Assembly (NCBI RefSeq): GCF_018736105.1 | Contig: NZ_CP076135.1 | Location: 1,610,001-1,674,000, forward strand | Reading direction: 5' to 3' | Source: Bradyrhizobium sediminis | GTDB lineage: Bacteria; Pseudomonadota; Alphaproteobacteria; Rhizobiales; Xanthobacteraceae | DNA: 64,000 nt | Part shown: one piece after another, positions 54,412 to 62,900 of the stretch | Layout: every line of letters starts with the position of its first letter | How positions within the stretch are numbered: position 1 is the stretch's first letter | Made by a program: the position numbers and the translations under genes | Notes under the pieces: model-generated | What the model was told of the DNA's origin: nothing | The model's input: only the letters and a program-made list of their open reading frames with translations | The model's database searches: none

Positions 54412-55194
54412 TTACTTGGAGAACTTGCGGAAATCGGGTTTGCGCTTCTCCTGCAGCGCCTTGACGCCTTCGCGGGATTCCTCGGTGTCGTAATAGAGCT
54501 TGAGCGCGTACAGGCCCATGCCGGCGATGCCGGCCTGGTGGGCGGTATCCATGTTGAAGCTGCGCTTGGCGATCGCGATCGCTGTCGGGCTGCGCTCGCA
54601 CAATTCCTCGCCCCACTTCTGCACTTCCGCGTCGAGTTGGTGGTGCGGCACGCAGGCGTTGGCCAGCCCCATGGCGACTGCCTCCTGCCCGGAGTAGCGG
54701 CGGCACATATACCACATCTCGCGAGCCTTCTTTTCGCCGACGACCCGGGCCAGAAACGCCGTACCGTAGCCGGGATCCACCGAGCCCATCTTGGGGCCGA
54801 CCTGGCCAAAGGTGGCCTTCTCCGAACAGATTGTCAGGTCGCATATCGTGCACAGCACGTTGCCGCCGCCGATCGCATAACCCTGCACGCGTGCGATCAC
54901 CACCTTCGGCACGTCACGTATTGCCGTATGCAGCTCTTCCATCGGAAGGCCGATCGTGCCTCGGCCGTCATAGTTGCCGTCATGGGCCGACTGGTCGCCG
55001 CCCGTGCAAAAGGCCCGATCGCCTGCGCCGGCGAGAACGATCGCGCCGACGCTCTTGTCGTAGCCGGCCTTGTACAGCGCCTTGATCAGCTCGTCGCAGG
55101 TCTTGCCGCGAAAGGCGTTCATCTTGTCCGGCCGGTTGATGATGATCCAGGCCACGCCGTTGCGAATTTCGTAAATCAGATCCTCGAATTCCAT
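54412..55194 (-). CDS. badI: 2-ketocyclohexanecarboxyl-CoA hydrolase
   Basis: 260 residues. A crotonase-fold enzyme that opens the ring of 2-ketocyclohexane-1-carboxyl-CoA to pimelyl-CoA in anaerobic aromatic and alicyclic acid degradation. It matches BadI of R. palustris along its whole length as I recall it: EFEDLIYEIRNGVAWIIINR, GAGDRAFCTGGDQSAHDGNY, QGYAIGGGNVLCTICDLTIC, GPKMGSVDPGYGTAFLARVV, KRSFNMDTAHQAGIAGMGLY. MenB-type naphthoate synthases share the fold, but the context supports BadI. It lies 21 bp after badH. Confidence 0.92.
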   Translation of the reverse strand: MEFEDLIYEIRNGVAWIIINRPDKMNAFRGKTCDELIKALYKAGYDKSVGAIVLAGAGDRAFCTGGDQSAHDGNYDGRGTIGLPMEELHTAIRDVPKVVIARVQGYAIGGGNVLCTICDLTICSEKATFGQVGPKMGSVDPGYGTAFLARVVGEKKAREMWYMCRRYSGQEAVAMGLANACVPHHQLDAEVQKWGEELCERSPTAIAIAKRSFNMDTAHQAGIAGMGLYALKLYYDTEESREGVKALQEKRKPDFRKFSK

Positions 55195-55215
55195 CTTTTC
55201 CTCCCTGAATCTCGA

Positions 55216-55983
55216 TCAGCCGTTCATCGTCAGGCCGCCGGATACGCTCAGCACCTGGCCGGTCACATAGGCGGCATCGTCGCTCGCGAAGAACAGGATG
55301 GCGCCAGGCAGGTCCTCGGGCTGGCCGATGCGCCCGAGGGGGATCGACCGCTTGAACGCTTCCACCAGTTTTTCCGGGTTGCCGGCACCCTCCTTGTAAT
55401 CGGCAAACAGCGCAGTGTCGGTTGGTCCCGGACAGACGACGTTCACGGTGATGCCGTGACGGGCGTGCTCGCGAGCGATCGTCTTCGAGAACGCCACGAG
55501 GCCGCCCTTGCAGGCGGCATAAACGGCCTCGCCGGACGAGCCGACGCGCGCCGCGTCCGACGAGATGTTGACGATGCGGCCGGACTTGCGCGCGGTCATG
55601 CCGGGCAGCACCGCGTGGTGCATATGCAACGCGCCGGTCAGGTTAACCGCGATGAGCTTGTCCCATTGCGCCGGTTCGGTCCTGGCGAAAGGACAAAAGA
55701 TGTCCCAGCCGGCGTTGTTGACCAATATGTCGATTGGCGCAAACCTGGATTCCGCGGCGGCGACCGCAGCATCGACGCTCTTTCTTTCCGTGATGTCGCA
55801 ACGGAACGCTTCCGCGGCACCGCCGTCCTTCCGGATAGCCGAAGCCACTTTTTCCGCCGCTTCAGGATTGAGATCGAACACGGCGACCTGCGCGCCTTCA
55901 CGGGCGAACCTGCGGCAAGTCGCACCGCCGATGCCGCCGCCTCCGCCCGTGACGATAACGGTCTTGCTGGCGAAACGCTTCAT
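55216..55983 (-). CDS. badH: 2-hydroxycyclohexanecarboxyl-CoA dehydrogenase (SDR)
   Basis: 255 residues from the ATG at 55981-55983, with GGGAGG 5 nt upstream. Short-chain dehydrogenase: NAD site TVIVTGGGGGIGGATCRRFA, NNAG in ILVNNAGWDIFCPFARTEPA, and catalytic Ser/Tyr/Lys in RIVNISSDAARVGSSGEAVY then AACKGG. It oxidises the hydroxyl that precedes BadI. First gene of badH-badI-aliB. The promoter faces the BadR palindrome 78 bp upstream of the start. Confidence 0.9.
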   Translation of the reverse strand: MKRFASKTVIVTGGGGGIGGATCRRFAREGAQVAVFDLNPEAAEKVASAIRKDGGAAEAFRCDITERKSVDAAVAAAESRFAPIDILVNNAGWDIFCPFARTEPAQWDKLIAVNLTGALHMHHAVLPGMTARKSGRIVNISSDAARVGSSGEAVYAACKGGLVAFSKTIAREHARHGITVNVVCPGPTDTALFADYKEGAGNPEKLVEAFKRSIPLGRIGQPEDLPGAILFFASDDAAYVTGQVLSVSGGLTMNG

Positions 55984-56060
55984 GACACCTCCCGTTTTTT
56001 GTACCGGGCTCTCGGTCTGAGCCGAAGTCCAGGCCGAATGCCTTGCATCCCGGCGTGTTA

Positions 56061-56080
56061 TATGACAATATATTGTCATA
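56061..56080. promoter_or_regulatory. Perfect 20-bp palindrome between badH and badR (BadR operator)
   Basis: TATGACAATATATTGTCATA is its own reverse complement over all 20 bases. It lies between the divergent badH (start 55983) and badR. MarR-family repressors bind such palindromes, so it is the expected BadR site controlling both directions. Confidence 0.8.
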
Positions 56081-56112
56081 GTATGCATCCAGGCACAAGA
56101 GCGAAAATCGCG

Positions 56113-56631
56113 ATGGCAAAGAGCCGGAAGCCAACGTTGGAAGCGTCAGGGGAGCTCGCTACCCGGCTGGAATTGGCCAACAGGCTGTTCTTTCGCCTCT
56201 ATCAATGTGCCAATATGTTGCATAAAACGGGGAGCCGGGCGGTCGAGGCGGAAGGTCTCACCACGCAGCAATGGGCGGTATTGGGGGCGTTGTCGCGGGA
56301 AGGTGCGCAAAGCGGCATAAGTATCGGTGATCTTGCGAAGTACCTCATGGTGACCCGGCAGAGCCTGGCCGGGCTGATCAGCCGCATGGAGCGGGACGGT
56401 CATATCTCAGTCGCCACCGCTTCGCGTGATCGGCGCTCCAGAATGGTGACGATGACCGCATCGGGGCGTCGCGTGTGGCAAATTCAGGCTCAGCCGAAAA
56501 TCCGCGGGTACTACGAACAGGTACTTTTGGATTTTTCCATCAACGACATTGCGCATGCGCTCCACTACCTGCTCAAGATACTGGAAAACATGCAGAGATT
56601 GGATGACAGTGAGCCTTCCGCCGAGGATTGA
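56113..56631 (+). CDS. badR: MarR-family repressor BadR
   Basis: 172 residues from the ATG at 56113; an in-frame ATG at 56083, directly beside the palindrome, is the alternative. MarR winged helix: EGLTTQQWAVLGALSREGAQ, ISIGDLAKYLMVTRQSLAGL, ISRMERDGHISVATASRDRR. In R. palustris, BadR represses the badHI-aliAB-badK genes and is released by a ketocyclohexane-carboxyl-CoA intermediate. Divergent placement with the 20-bp palindrome supports the same role here. Confidence 0.85.
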   Translation: MAKSRKPTLEASGELATRLELANRLFFRLYQCANMLHKTGSRAVEAEGLTTQQWAVLGALSREGAQSGISIGDLAKYLMVTRQSLAGLISRMERDGHISVATASRDRRSRMVTMTASGRRVWQIQAQPKIRGYYEQVLLDFSINDIAHALHYLLKILENMQRLDDSEPSAED

Positions 56632-56696
56632 AGTCGCGGTTGAGCTGACCCCTCAACCTCACCGGCGGTTCACGATGGGTTTAAGCGGTGTTCTCG

Positions 56697-56975
56697 ATGC
56701 GGAATTCTCTCAAGCGCGCGGCCGGACTGCTGACGCTGTTGATGGTTGCAGGCGGCGCGAATGGGGCTTTCGCCACGCCGCTGACGCCGTTTCGTTACGA
56801 GGCGCAGGCACAACGGCATTGTCCCGCCGACACCGTGGTGTGGCTCGATTTCCGAAAAGGCGTCTACTATGCAAGGCGCCAGAAGCGCTATGGGCAGGGC
56901 AGCAACGGCAGCTTCGCGTGCCTGGAGGAAGTGCGCAGCAACGGCTATCGCCGCTCGCTGCTCGGAGTTCGCTAG
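56697..56975 (+). CDS. Small secreted hypothetical protein
   Basis: 92 residues from the ATG at 56697; a GTG at 56688 is possible. Signal peptide MRNSLKRAAGLLTLLMVAGG, with cleavage near AFATP. The mature part has the pattern HCPADTVVWLDFRKGVYYAR and YGQGSNGSFACLEEVRSNGY, with two Cys. I recognise this His-Cys-Pro...Val-Trp-Leu...Gly-Val-Tyr pattern as common in small rhizobial exported proteins, without known function. It follows badR by 65 bp. Confidence 0.65.
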   Translation: MRNSLKRAAGLLTLLMVAGGANGAFATPLTPFRYEAQAQRHCPADTVVWLDFRKGVYYARRQKRYGQGSNGSFACLEEVRSNGYRRSLLGVR

Positions 56976-57025
56976 GCCGGATTGCTCGAGCGGCATCAAC
57001 AGTTCTCGCCATGTACACGGCGCGC

Positions 57026-57460
57026 TCATCTGGGCCGGGGGCGGCAACTGCGGAACGGCTGGTAGCGCAGCACGCCCGTGCACCAGGGGCTCTTGAGACG
57101 ACCTGCGATCCGCCGCCGTTTGGGCGCGTCAGCCGCCTTGCGGTTGCCGGTGCCGGAGGGATCGGGCTTCGCGTTTGTTTCGGAAGCAGCGGCGCCGGAG
57201 GCTTGAGGGCTCTCCGTGCTGTGCGGCGGAAGATTTTGCCTTGCAGCCTCAGTGGCCTGCAGCGCTTCGAAGGATCGGACGAGTTCGTCGTCATAGCGCG
57301 AAAGCTCGGACGCCGCCGGTCTGTACTCGAAGCGGTCGCCGGTGGCCGTCACCACGATAGCCGCAGCGAGCAGAACGGCGCAGCAGGTCAGCGCCGCCAC
57401 GGTCGCGATGGTCCAGCGGAATTCGTCGTAGCCTTCCTGCTGAAAGGACGATGCGCTCAT
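57026..57460 (-). CDS. Single-pass membrane hypothetical protein
   Basis: 144 residues from the ATG at 57458-57460: MSASSFQQEGYDEFRWTIAT, a transmembrane helix VAALTCCAVLLAAAIVVTAT, then a polar tail rich in Ala, Ser, Glu and Pro that ends basic (KRRRIAGRLKSPWCTGVLRY). No clear Shine-Dalgarno and no known domain. It is divergent from the secreted protein at 57618, sharing the interval with two FNR/FixK-like boxes. Confidence 0.5.
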   Translation of the reverse strand: MSASSFQQEGYDEFRWTIATVAALTCCAVLLAAAIVVTATGDRFEYRPAASELSRYDDELVRSFEALQATEAARQNLPPHSTESPQASGAAASETNAKPDPSGTGNRKAADAPKRRRIAGRLKSPWCTGVLRYQPFRSCRPRPR

Positions 57461-57493
57461 GACATTTTTGTATCGGGGTGCGGCTGCGCCGGC

Positions 57494-57507
57494 CTGACCC
57501 AGATCAA
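57494..57507 (+). promoter_or_regulatory. FNR/FixK-like box, upstream copy
   Basis: CTGAC-CCAG-ATCAA: one mismatch to TTGAC/T-N4-ATCAA. It is 51 bp upstream of the perfect copy, in the divergent intergenic region. Confidence 0.45.
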
Positions 57508-57544
57508 GTATCGCGTTGCCCGGTTTGTGCCGGGGCGGGTTGGC

Positions 57545-57558
57545 TTGACGCAGATCAA
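57545..57558 (+). promoter_or_regulatory. FNR/FixK-like box, perfect copy
   Basis: TTGAC-GCAG-ATCAA fits the FNR/FixK consensus TTGA(T/C)-N4-(A/G)TCAA at every position. It is 60 bp upstream of the secreted protein gene that precedes the epsilon/zeta pair, a suitable distance for activation. Confidence 0.6.
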
Positions 57559-57617
57559 CAGCGGGCGGCGGAGGGGCGGCTACTAGGAAAATGGAGACCA
57601 ACAGTGGAGTGATGTTC

Positions 57618-57977
57618 ATGAGAATGGTTTCATTGGCATTTGGCTTGCTGGCCGCTGTCGCCGCAACCGGAGCGTCGGCGCAATCGATCAATCTGACCGG
57701 CACCTACAAATGCGTCCAGATGTGCCGGCAAGGCCTCGTTGGCTATCAGGCCTTCATCACCCAAAACGGCCCCCAACTGAATCTGTTGAATGAGGCGGGC
57801 GAGCCTTCCCGTGCCTGGCCCGACTGGTTTGCGCCGGCGACCCGGATCTGGGTCGAGAACCAGAACCAGGGCGCGGTCTATTCGCCTGATGGCATGCTGA
57901 TCCAGTTCGATAACGGGACGATCTGGCAGCGCGACCTCGGACTGCCGCCGCCGCCACCGGCCCGGCGCCGCAGATAG
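57618..57977 (+). CDS. Secreted hypothetical protein
   Basis: 119 residues from the ATG at 57618, with GGAG 8 nt upstream. ATGs at 57612 and 57624 are less well spaced. Signal peptide MRMVSLAFGLLAAVAATGAS. The mature part SINLTGTYKCVQMCRQGLVG, PQLNLLNEAGEPSRAWPDWF, AVYSPDGMLIQFDNGTIWQR is a compact all-beta looking unit that I recognise as common in Bradyrhizobium. The C-terminus is PPPPPARRRR. It lies 123 bp upstream of the epsilon subunit gene on the same strand. Confidence 0.75.
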   Translation: MRMVSLAFGLLAAVAATGASAQSINLTGTYKCVQMCRQGLVGYQAFITQNGPQLNLLNEAGEPSRAWPDWFAPATRIWVENQNQGAVYSPDGMLIQFDNGTIWQRDLGLPPPPPARRRR

Positions 57978-58100
57978 TCCATCTCGCAAGCGCGGCCGCC
58001 GCCGATTCGGCGCAACAGCGTATTTTGGCCCTTGACGGGCGTCCCGACGCTGAACACTTGCTAGCAATAAGAGTTTTTCTTGAGTTGTGCGGAGCGCGCG

Positions 58101-58511
58101 GTGGCAACCTTCCAGCTGAGCCTTGTATCGCCGGAAAGGCTGTTGTTCGCAGGCCAGGCCGATCAGGTCGACCTGCCCGGGGTGGAGGGCGATTTCGGCG
58201 TCCTTGCCGGCCACGCACCTGTTGTCGCCATGCTCCGTCCGGGGATCGTGACGGCGATCGCCGGAAACGTCCGCGACAGCTTCGTCGTGCTGGGAGGCCT
58301 CGCCGAATTTTCGCAAGGCGAACTGACCATCCTCGCGGAAAGCGCTGTAACGGTCGACGACTTCGATCTGGCCGGATTCAAGGCGACGATCGAGGAGATG
58401 CAGGAGGGGCTCGCGAGCAAGTCGGCCGGCGATGAACTCGATCGCGCGATCGCGCTGCTCGACCATTACAAGTCTATCCATACGAATCTGGCTACGACGA
58501 CGGCGTTCTGA
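58101..58511 (+). CDS. atpC: F1F0 ATP synthase epsilon subunit (no other atp structural genes nearby)
   Basis: 136 residues from the GTG at 58101, with GGAG 6 nt upstream; it starts VATFQLSLVSPERLLFAGQA. The epsilon fold is clear: DQVDLPGVEGDFGVLAGHAP, VVAMLRPGIVTAIAGN, FVVLGGLAEFSQGELTILAE, then a C-terminal helical hairpin (EEMQEGLASKSAGDELDRAI). Epsilon sits on the gamma stalk, and its C-terminal helices inhibit ATP hydrolysis. Normally atpC follows atpD; here the upstream neighbour is a secreted protein and no other atp subunit lies within the window. It is therefore a relocated or second copy. Confidence 0.9.
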   Translation: MATFQLSLVSPERLLFAGQADQVDLPGVEGDFGVLAGHAPVVAMLRPGIVTAIAGNVRDSFVVLGGLAEFSQGELTILAESAVTVDDFDLAGFKATIEEMQEGLASKSAGDELDRAIALLDHYKSIHTNLATTTAF

Positions 58512-58578
58512 ACTGACCACGGGGGCAGGGAGCCGCGAGAAGGCATGATGGATCTGGAGACAATCGAGGACCACGATC

Positions 58579-58896
58579 ATGACCACCTTCGACAAACGTG
58601 AGCAGGGCTTTGAGAACAAATTCGTCCACGACGAGGAGATCAGGTTCAAGGCGACGGCAAGGCGCAACAAGCTGCTCGGCAATTGGGCTGCCGGACAACT
58701 CGGCCTCGCCGGCGATGCCGCCAGGACCTACGCCAGTGAGCTGGTCACCGCGGATCTGGCAAACCAGCGCGACGAAGACGTCTTGCACAAGGTGTCGAAA
58801 GACCTGGCGCCAAGGGGGATTTCGGAACAGCAGATCGCCGCCAGGATGGACGAGTTTTATCGCTTCGCCCTGGAGCAAGTTCAGGCTGGAGTCTGA
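58579..58896 (+). CDS. F1-ATPase inhibitor zeta subunit-like protein (DUF1476)
   Basis: 105 residues from the ATG at 58579, 67 bp after the epsilon gene. MTTFDKREQGFENKFVHDEE, IRFKATARRNKLLGNWAAGQ, LGLAGDAARTYASELVTADL and ISEQQIAARMDEFYRFALEQ match DUF1476. In Paracoccus denitrificans this protein was shown to be the zeta subunit, which blocks ATP hydrolysis by F1 through its N-terminal segment. That N-terminal inhibitory region is conserved here. Adjacency to an epsilon gene supports a joint role in restraining ATP synthase. Confidence 0.9.
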   Translation: MTTFDKREQGFENKFVHDEEIRFKATARRNKLLGNWAAGQLGLAGDAARTYASELVTADLANQRDEDVLHKVSKDLAPRGISEQQIAARMDEFYRFALEQVQAGV

Positions 58897-58994
58897 CGGT
58901 TGTTTTCCGGAATATGCGCGTGGGCTCCGTTGTCTCGCATGGGCCCGCTTCGGGAATACTGGACCTGCGCGGGGCCAGCCTTTAAGTAGGCGCC

Positions 58995-59894
58995 ATGGAT
59001 ACAGCACCTGACGCTCCGCAAGCGCGCTATTACCAATCCCAGGGACTTCGGCTTCACTACACCGACTGGGGCAACCCGTCGGCGCCGCCGCTGATCCTGG
59101 TTCACGGCGGCCTCGATCAGTCCCGCAGCTGGGATCATCTGGCCCGCGCGCTGAGGGCGAGGTTCCATGTCATCGCTCCCGATCTCCGCGGGCATGGCGA
59201 TTCCGAGTGGGCGACGGGCAGCAGCTACAGCCTGGCCGATCACGTCTACGACCTGAGATGCCTGGTGAAGTCCGAGGGGTTGGAGAGATTCGCGATCGTC
59301 GGCCACTCGATGGGAGGCATGGTCAGCTTGGCCTATGCCGGGGCCTTTCCGGAACAAGTGTCGCGGCTGGTCGTGCTCGACGGCGTGACCAATTTTCCGG
59401 CGAGAAAAGTCAAGCCGATCGACGTGCGGATCGCCGAATGGGTATCCGATCTCGACAAGACGGCGCAGCGAAAGGCGCATCGCTACGCTTCGGTGGCCGA
59501 TGGCGCCGATCGAATCCAGGCGCGCAATGCCAGGCTGACGCGCGAGCAGGCGATGCATCTGGCCACCCATGCGCTGAAGCAGGACGCCGACGGCGGATAC
59601 TGCTGGAAGTTCGATCCCTATCTGCGCGCCCGCGCGCCGTACCGGCTGTCGCTGGAGGACCACATCGCGCTGTGGTCGCGCATCGCGTGCCCGACACTGC
59701 TGGTCTCGGGCAGCGAGAGCTTCCTGCCCGATCCCGCGGCCGCCGGGGTACTCGGACATTTCCGGCAGGCCGAGCTGGTGCGGATCGAAGGCGCGGCACA
59801 CTGGCTGCAGCACGACAAGCCCGAGGAAGTCCTGAAGGCCCTCAACGGCTTTCTGGCCGCCGCGGCTGAACCGGCGTTGTCAGCCGGAGGCTAG
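58995..59894 (+). CDS. Alpha/beta hydrolase
   Basis: 299 residues. Oxyanion-hole segment PPLILVHGGLDQSRSWDHLA, DLRGHGDSEWATGSSYS, the nucleophile elbow FAIVGHSMGGMVSLAYAGAF (Ser), an Asp candidate in CPTLLVSGSESFLPDPAAAG and His in IEGAAHWLQHDKPEEV. The substrate is unknown; esterase, C-C hydrolase and epoxide hydrolase relatives share this pattern. It is about 100 bp after the zeta gene on the same strand and convergent with the ferredoxin oxidoreductase. Confidence 0.9.
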   Translation: MDTAPDAPQARYYQSQGLRLHYTDWGNPSAPPLILVHGGLDQSRSWDHLARALRARFHVIAPDLRGHGDSEWATGSSYSLADHVYDLRCLVKSEGLERFAIVGHSMGGMVSLAYAGAFPEQVSRLVVLDGVTNFPARKVKPIDVRIAEWVSDLDKTAQRKAHRYASVADGADRIQARNARLTREQAMHLATHALKQDADGGYCWKFDPYLRARAPYRLSLEDHIALWSRIACPTLLVSGSESFLPDPAAAGVLGHFRQAELVRIEGAAHWLQHDKPEEVLKALNGFLAAAAEPALSAGG

Positions 59895-59936
59895 CCGCGC
59901 CCACAGCGCCGCAGGCGTTGCGCGCCCGCCGCGGGA

Positions 59937-62900
59937 CTATTCGGCGGCGACAGCAAGACAGTTGTTTTCCAGCTCCGCTTCCAGCCGCGCCTTCTCGGCC
60001 ATCGCCTTGCCGATGCTCTGTTCCTTGATGTGGCCGTAGCCGCGGATCGTTTCCGGCAGCCGCGCCAGTCTGGCCAGCAGCGGAATCTGTTCGTCCTTCA
60101 GATTTGCGGAGCGTTGCTCGATCATCGCGAGGTAGTCGTCGATCAGCCTGCGTTCGGTTTTCCGCTCGGCGGTGTAGCCGAACGGATCGAACGCCGTGCC
60201 GCGCAGGAATTTGAGCCGCGCCAGCTGCCGGAACGCGTGCATCATCCAGCCGCCATACTCCTTCTTCAGCAAATGGCCGGTCGCCTTGTCGCGGCGCGCG
60301 AAGACGGGTGGGGCGAGATAAAATTTGAGGCGGACGTCGCCGTCGAATTTCTCGCCGAGCTTGGCGGCGAAGGAGCCGTCGGTGTAGAGCCGCGCCACCT
60401 CGTATTCGTCCTTGTAGGCCATCAGCTTGAACAGGTTCTTCGCCACCGCCTCGGTGAGTTCGCTGGAACCGGGCGCGGTCTTGGTTTCGGCGGTGCGAAC
60501 CCGGGCGACCGCTGCGAGATAGCTGTCGGCGTAGGACTGATCCTGGTACTCGCTCAGGAACTTGGCCCGGTAGGCGATCGTTTCATCCAGCGTCCGGGTT
60601 GCCGGCGCCGCGGCGCGGGATCGGAACTGGATGACGCTGCGAACGCGTGCGAGATCGTGCGCCGCCAGCCTGCCCCAGGAGAACGCCTGCTTGTTCATCT
60701 CGATTGCGGCGCCGTTGATCTCGATGGCGCGCAGGATCGCTTCCAGCGAAAGCGGAATGGTGCCCTTCTGGAAGGCATAGCCGAGCAGGAACGAATTGGT
60801 GGCGATGCTGTCGCCCATCAGGGCCGACGCAATGCCGGTGGCGTCGAGGATGTCGAGATTCCTGTCGCCGATGGCCTCGCGCAGCGCGCCCTGCATCGCA
60901 TTCATCTCGAAATCGATATCGGGATTCATCACGAAGCTTGCGGTGGGCTGCAGGTCGGCGTTGACGATGGCCCGGGTCGCGCCGCGCTCGACACGGCTGA
61001 GCGCGGTGTCGTTGGCGGAAACCACGATGTCGCAGCCGAGAATGAGGTCGGCGCCGCCAGAGGCGATCCGCACCGTGGCGATGTCCTCGGGAGCCGGTGC
61101 GATCCGGACATGGCTCATCACGGCGCCGTTCTTTTGCGATAGCCCGGTGAAGTCCAGCGCCGAACAGCCGCGGCCGTCGAGATGGGCGGCCATGCCCAGA
61201 AGTGCGCCGATGGTGATGACCCCGGTGCCGCCGATGCCGGTGACGAGGATGTTGTATGGCCCGTCCAGTTCGCGCCGCGGCGGCAGCGGAAGGTCGGCGA
61301 ACAGCTGGCCTGAATCGACCGCGGAGGTTTCCGCCTTCTTCAGCGTGCCGCCATGGACGGTGACGAAGCTCGGACAAAATCCCTCGACACAGGAATAGTC
61401 CTTGTTGCAGTTCGACTGGTCGATCTGCCGCTTGCGCCCGAATTCGGTGTCGAGCGGCTGCACCGACACGCAATTGGAGGTCTGCGAGCAATCGCCGCAG
61501 CCCTCGCAGACGAGATCGTTGATGAAGACCCGCTTCGGCGGATCCGGATAAAGGCCGCGCTTGCGGCGGCGGCGCTTCTCGGCAGCGCAGGTCTGGTCGT
61601 AGATCATAACGGTGAGACCCTTGACCTCGCGCAGCTCGCGCTGAACCTGATCGAGCTCGCGGCGGTGGTGCACCGTGGCGCCTTGCGGGAAGTAATCCTT
61701 GCTCGGGTATTTCGCCGGATCGTCCGAGACGACCGCGACGCGCTTGGCGCCTTCGGCCCACACCTGGTGGGCGATCTGCGAGACGGTCAGGCCGCCCTCG
61801 GCGGGCTGGCCGCCGGTCATGGCGACGGCGTCGTTGTAGAGGATCTTGTAGGTGATGCTGACGCCCGAGGCCGAAGCCGCTCGCAGCGCCAGCAGGCCCG
61901 AATGGGTGTAGGTGCCGTCGCCGAGATTCTGGAAGATGTGCGGCTCCGAGGTGAACGGCGCCTGGCCGATCCAGTTCACGCCCTCGGCGCCCATATGCGA
62001 GATGGTCGCGGTGCGGCGGCTCGGAATCGACAGCGCCATGCCGTGACAACCGATGCCGGCCATCGCGCGGCTGCCCTCCGGTACCTTGGTGGAGGTGTTG
62101 TGCGGGCAACCCGAACAGAAATAAGGCGTCCGCTGCAGCGCCAGCGGCGCGCGCACCGTCGCCGGGTGTTCGAATGCTTCGAGCCGCGCCAGCCGCTGTT
62201 CCAGAGCCGGACTTTGGTGACCGAGGCGGCGCAGGCGCGAAACCAGGGCTGCTGCGACCATGGTCGGCGTCAGCTCGCCCTCGCTCGGCAGCAGCACCGC
62301 GCCGGATTCGTCGCGCTTGCCGACCACCGATGGTCGCCTCGATGCGTCCATGTTGTAGAGAATTCGCACCAGCTGATCTTCGATGAAGCCGCGCTTTTCC
62401 TCGACCACCAGCACATCCTGCAGGCCTTCGGCAAAGCCTTTCGCGCCGTTCTCTTCGAGCGGCCAGGTCATCGCGACCTTGTAGATGCGCAACCCCAGTT
62501 CCTGGGCGTCGCGCTCGCTGATACCGAGGTCGGCCATCGCCTGCCGCAGATCCAGGTAGGCCTTGCCGGTGGCGATGATGCCGAGCCGCGCCGGCTTGCT
62601 GTCGAGCACGACGCGGTCGAGCTGGTTGGCGCGCGCAAAGGCTGCGACGGCCGCCATTTTCGCACCGTGCAGCCGCCGCTCCGCTTCGAGCGGAGGATCG
62701 GGCCATCGGATGTTCAGTCCGCCCGGCGGCATCTCGAAGTCCGTCGGCAGCACCACCTGAATGCGGGATGGATCGCTGTAGATCGAGGCCGAACTCTCGA
62801 CGGTTTCCGAGATCGCCTTGAAGCCGACCCAGCAGCCGGAGAAGCGGGAAAGCGCAAAGCCGTAGGTTCCGAGATCGAGGTAGTCCTGCAGCGTCGCCGG

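Noticed and set aside
54538..56112. Extension of badR to a 697-residue protein starting at 54538
   Set aside because: The upstream part is antisense to badH and badI and has no homology. The MarR protein starts after the palindrome.
46944..57000. Complete genomic island bounded by tRNA direct repeats
   Set aside because: No integrase and no repeat of the tRNA 3' end were seen in the window; kept only as a weak inference.
58020..58060. Third FNR/FixK box in CTTGACGGGCGTCCCGA before atpC
   Set aside because: Only the left arm TTGAC fits. The right arm GTCCC does not match ATCAA.
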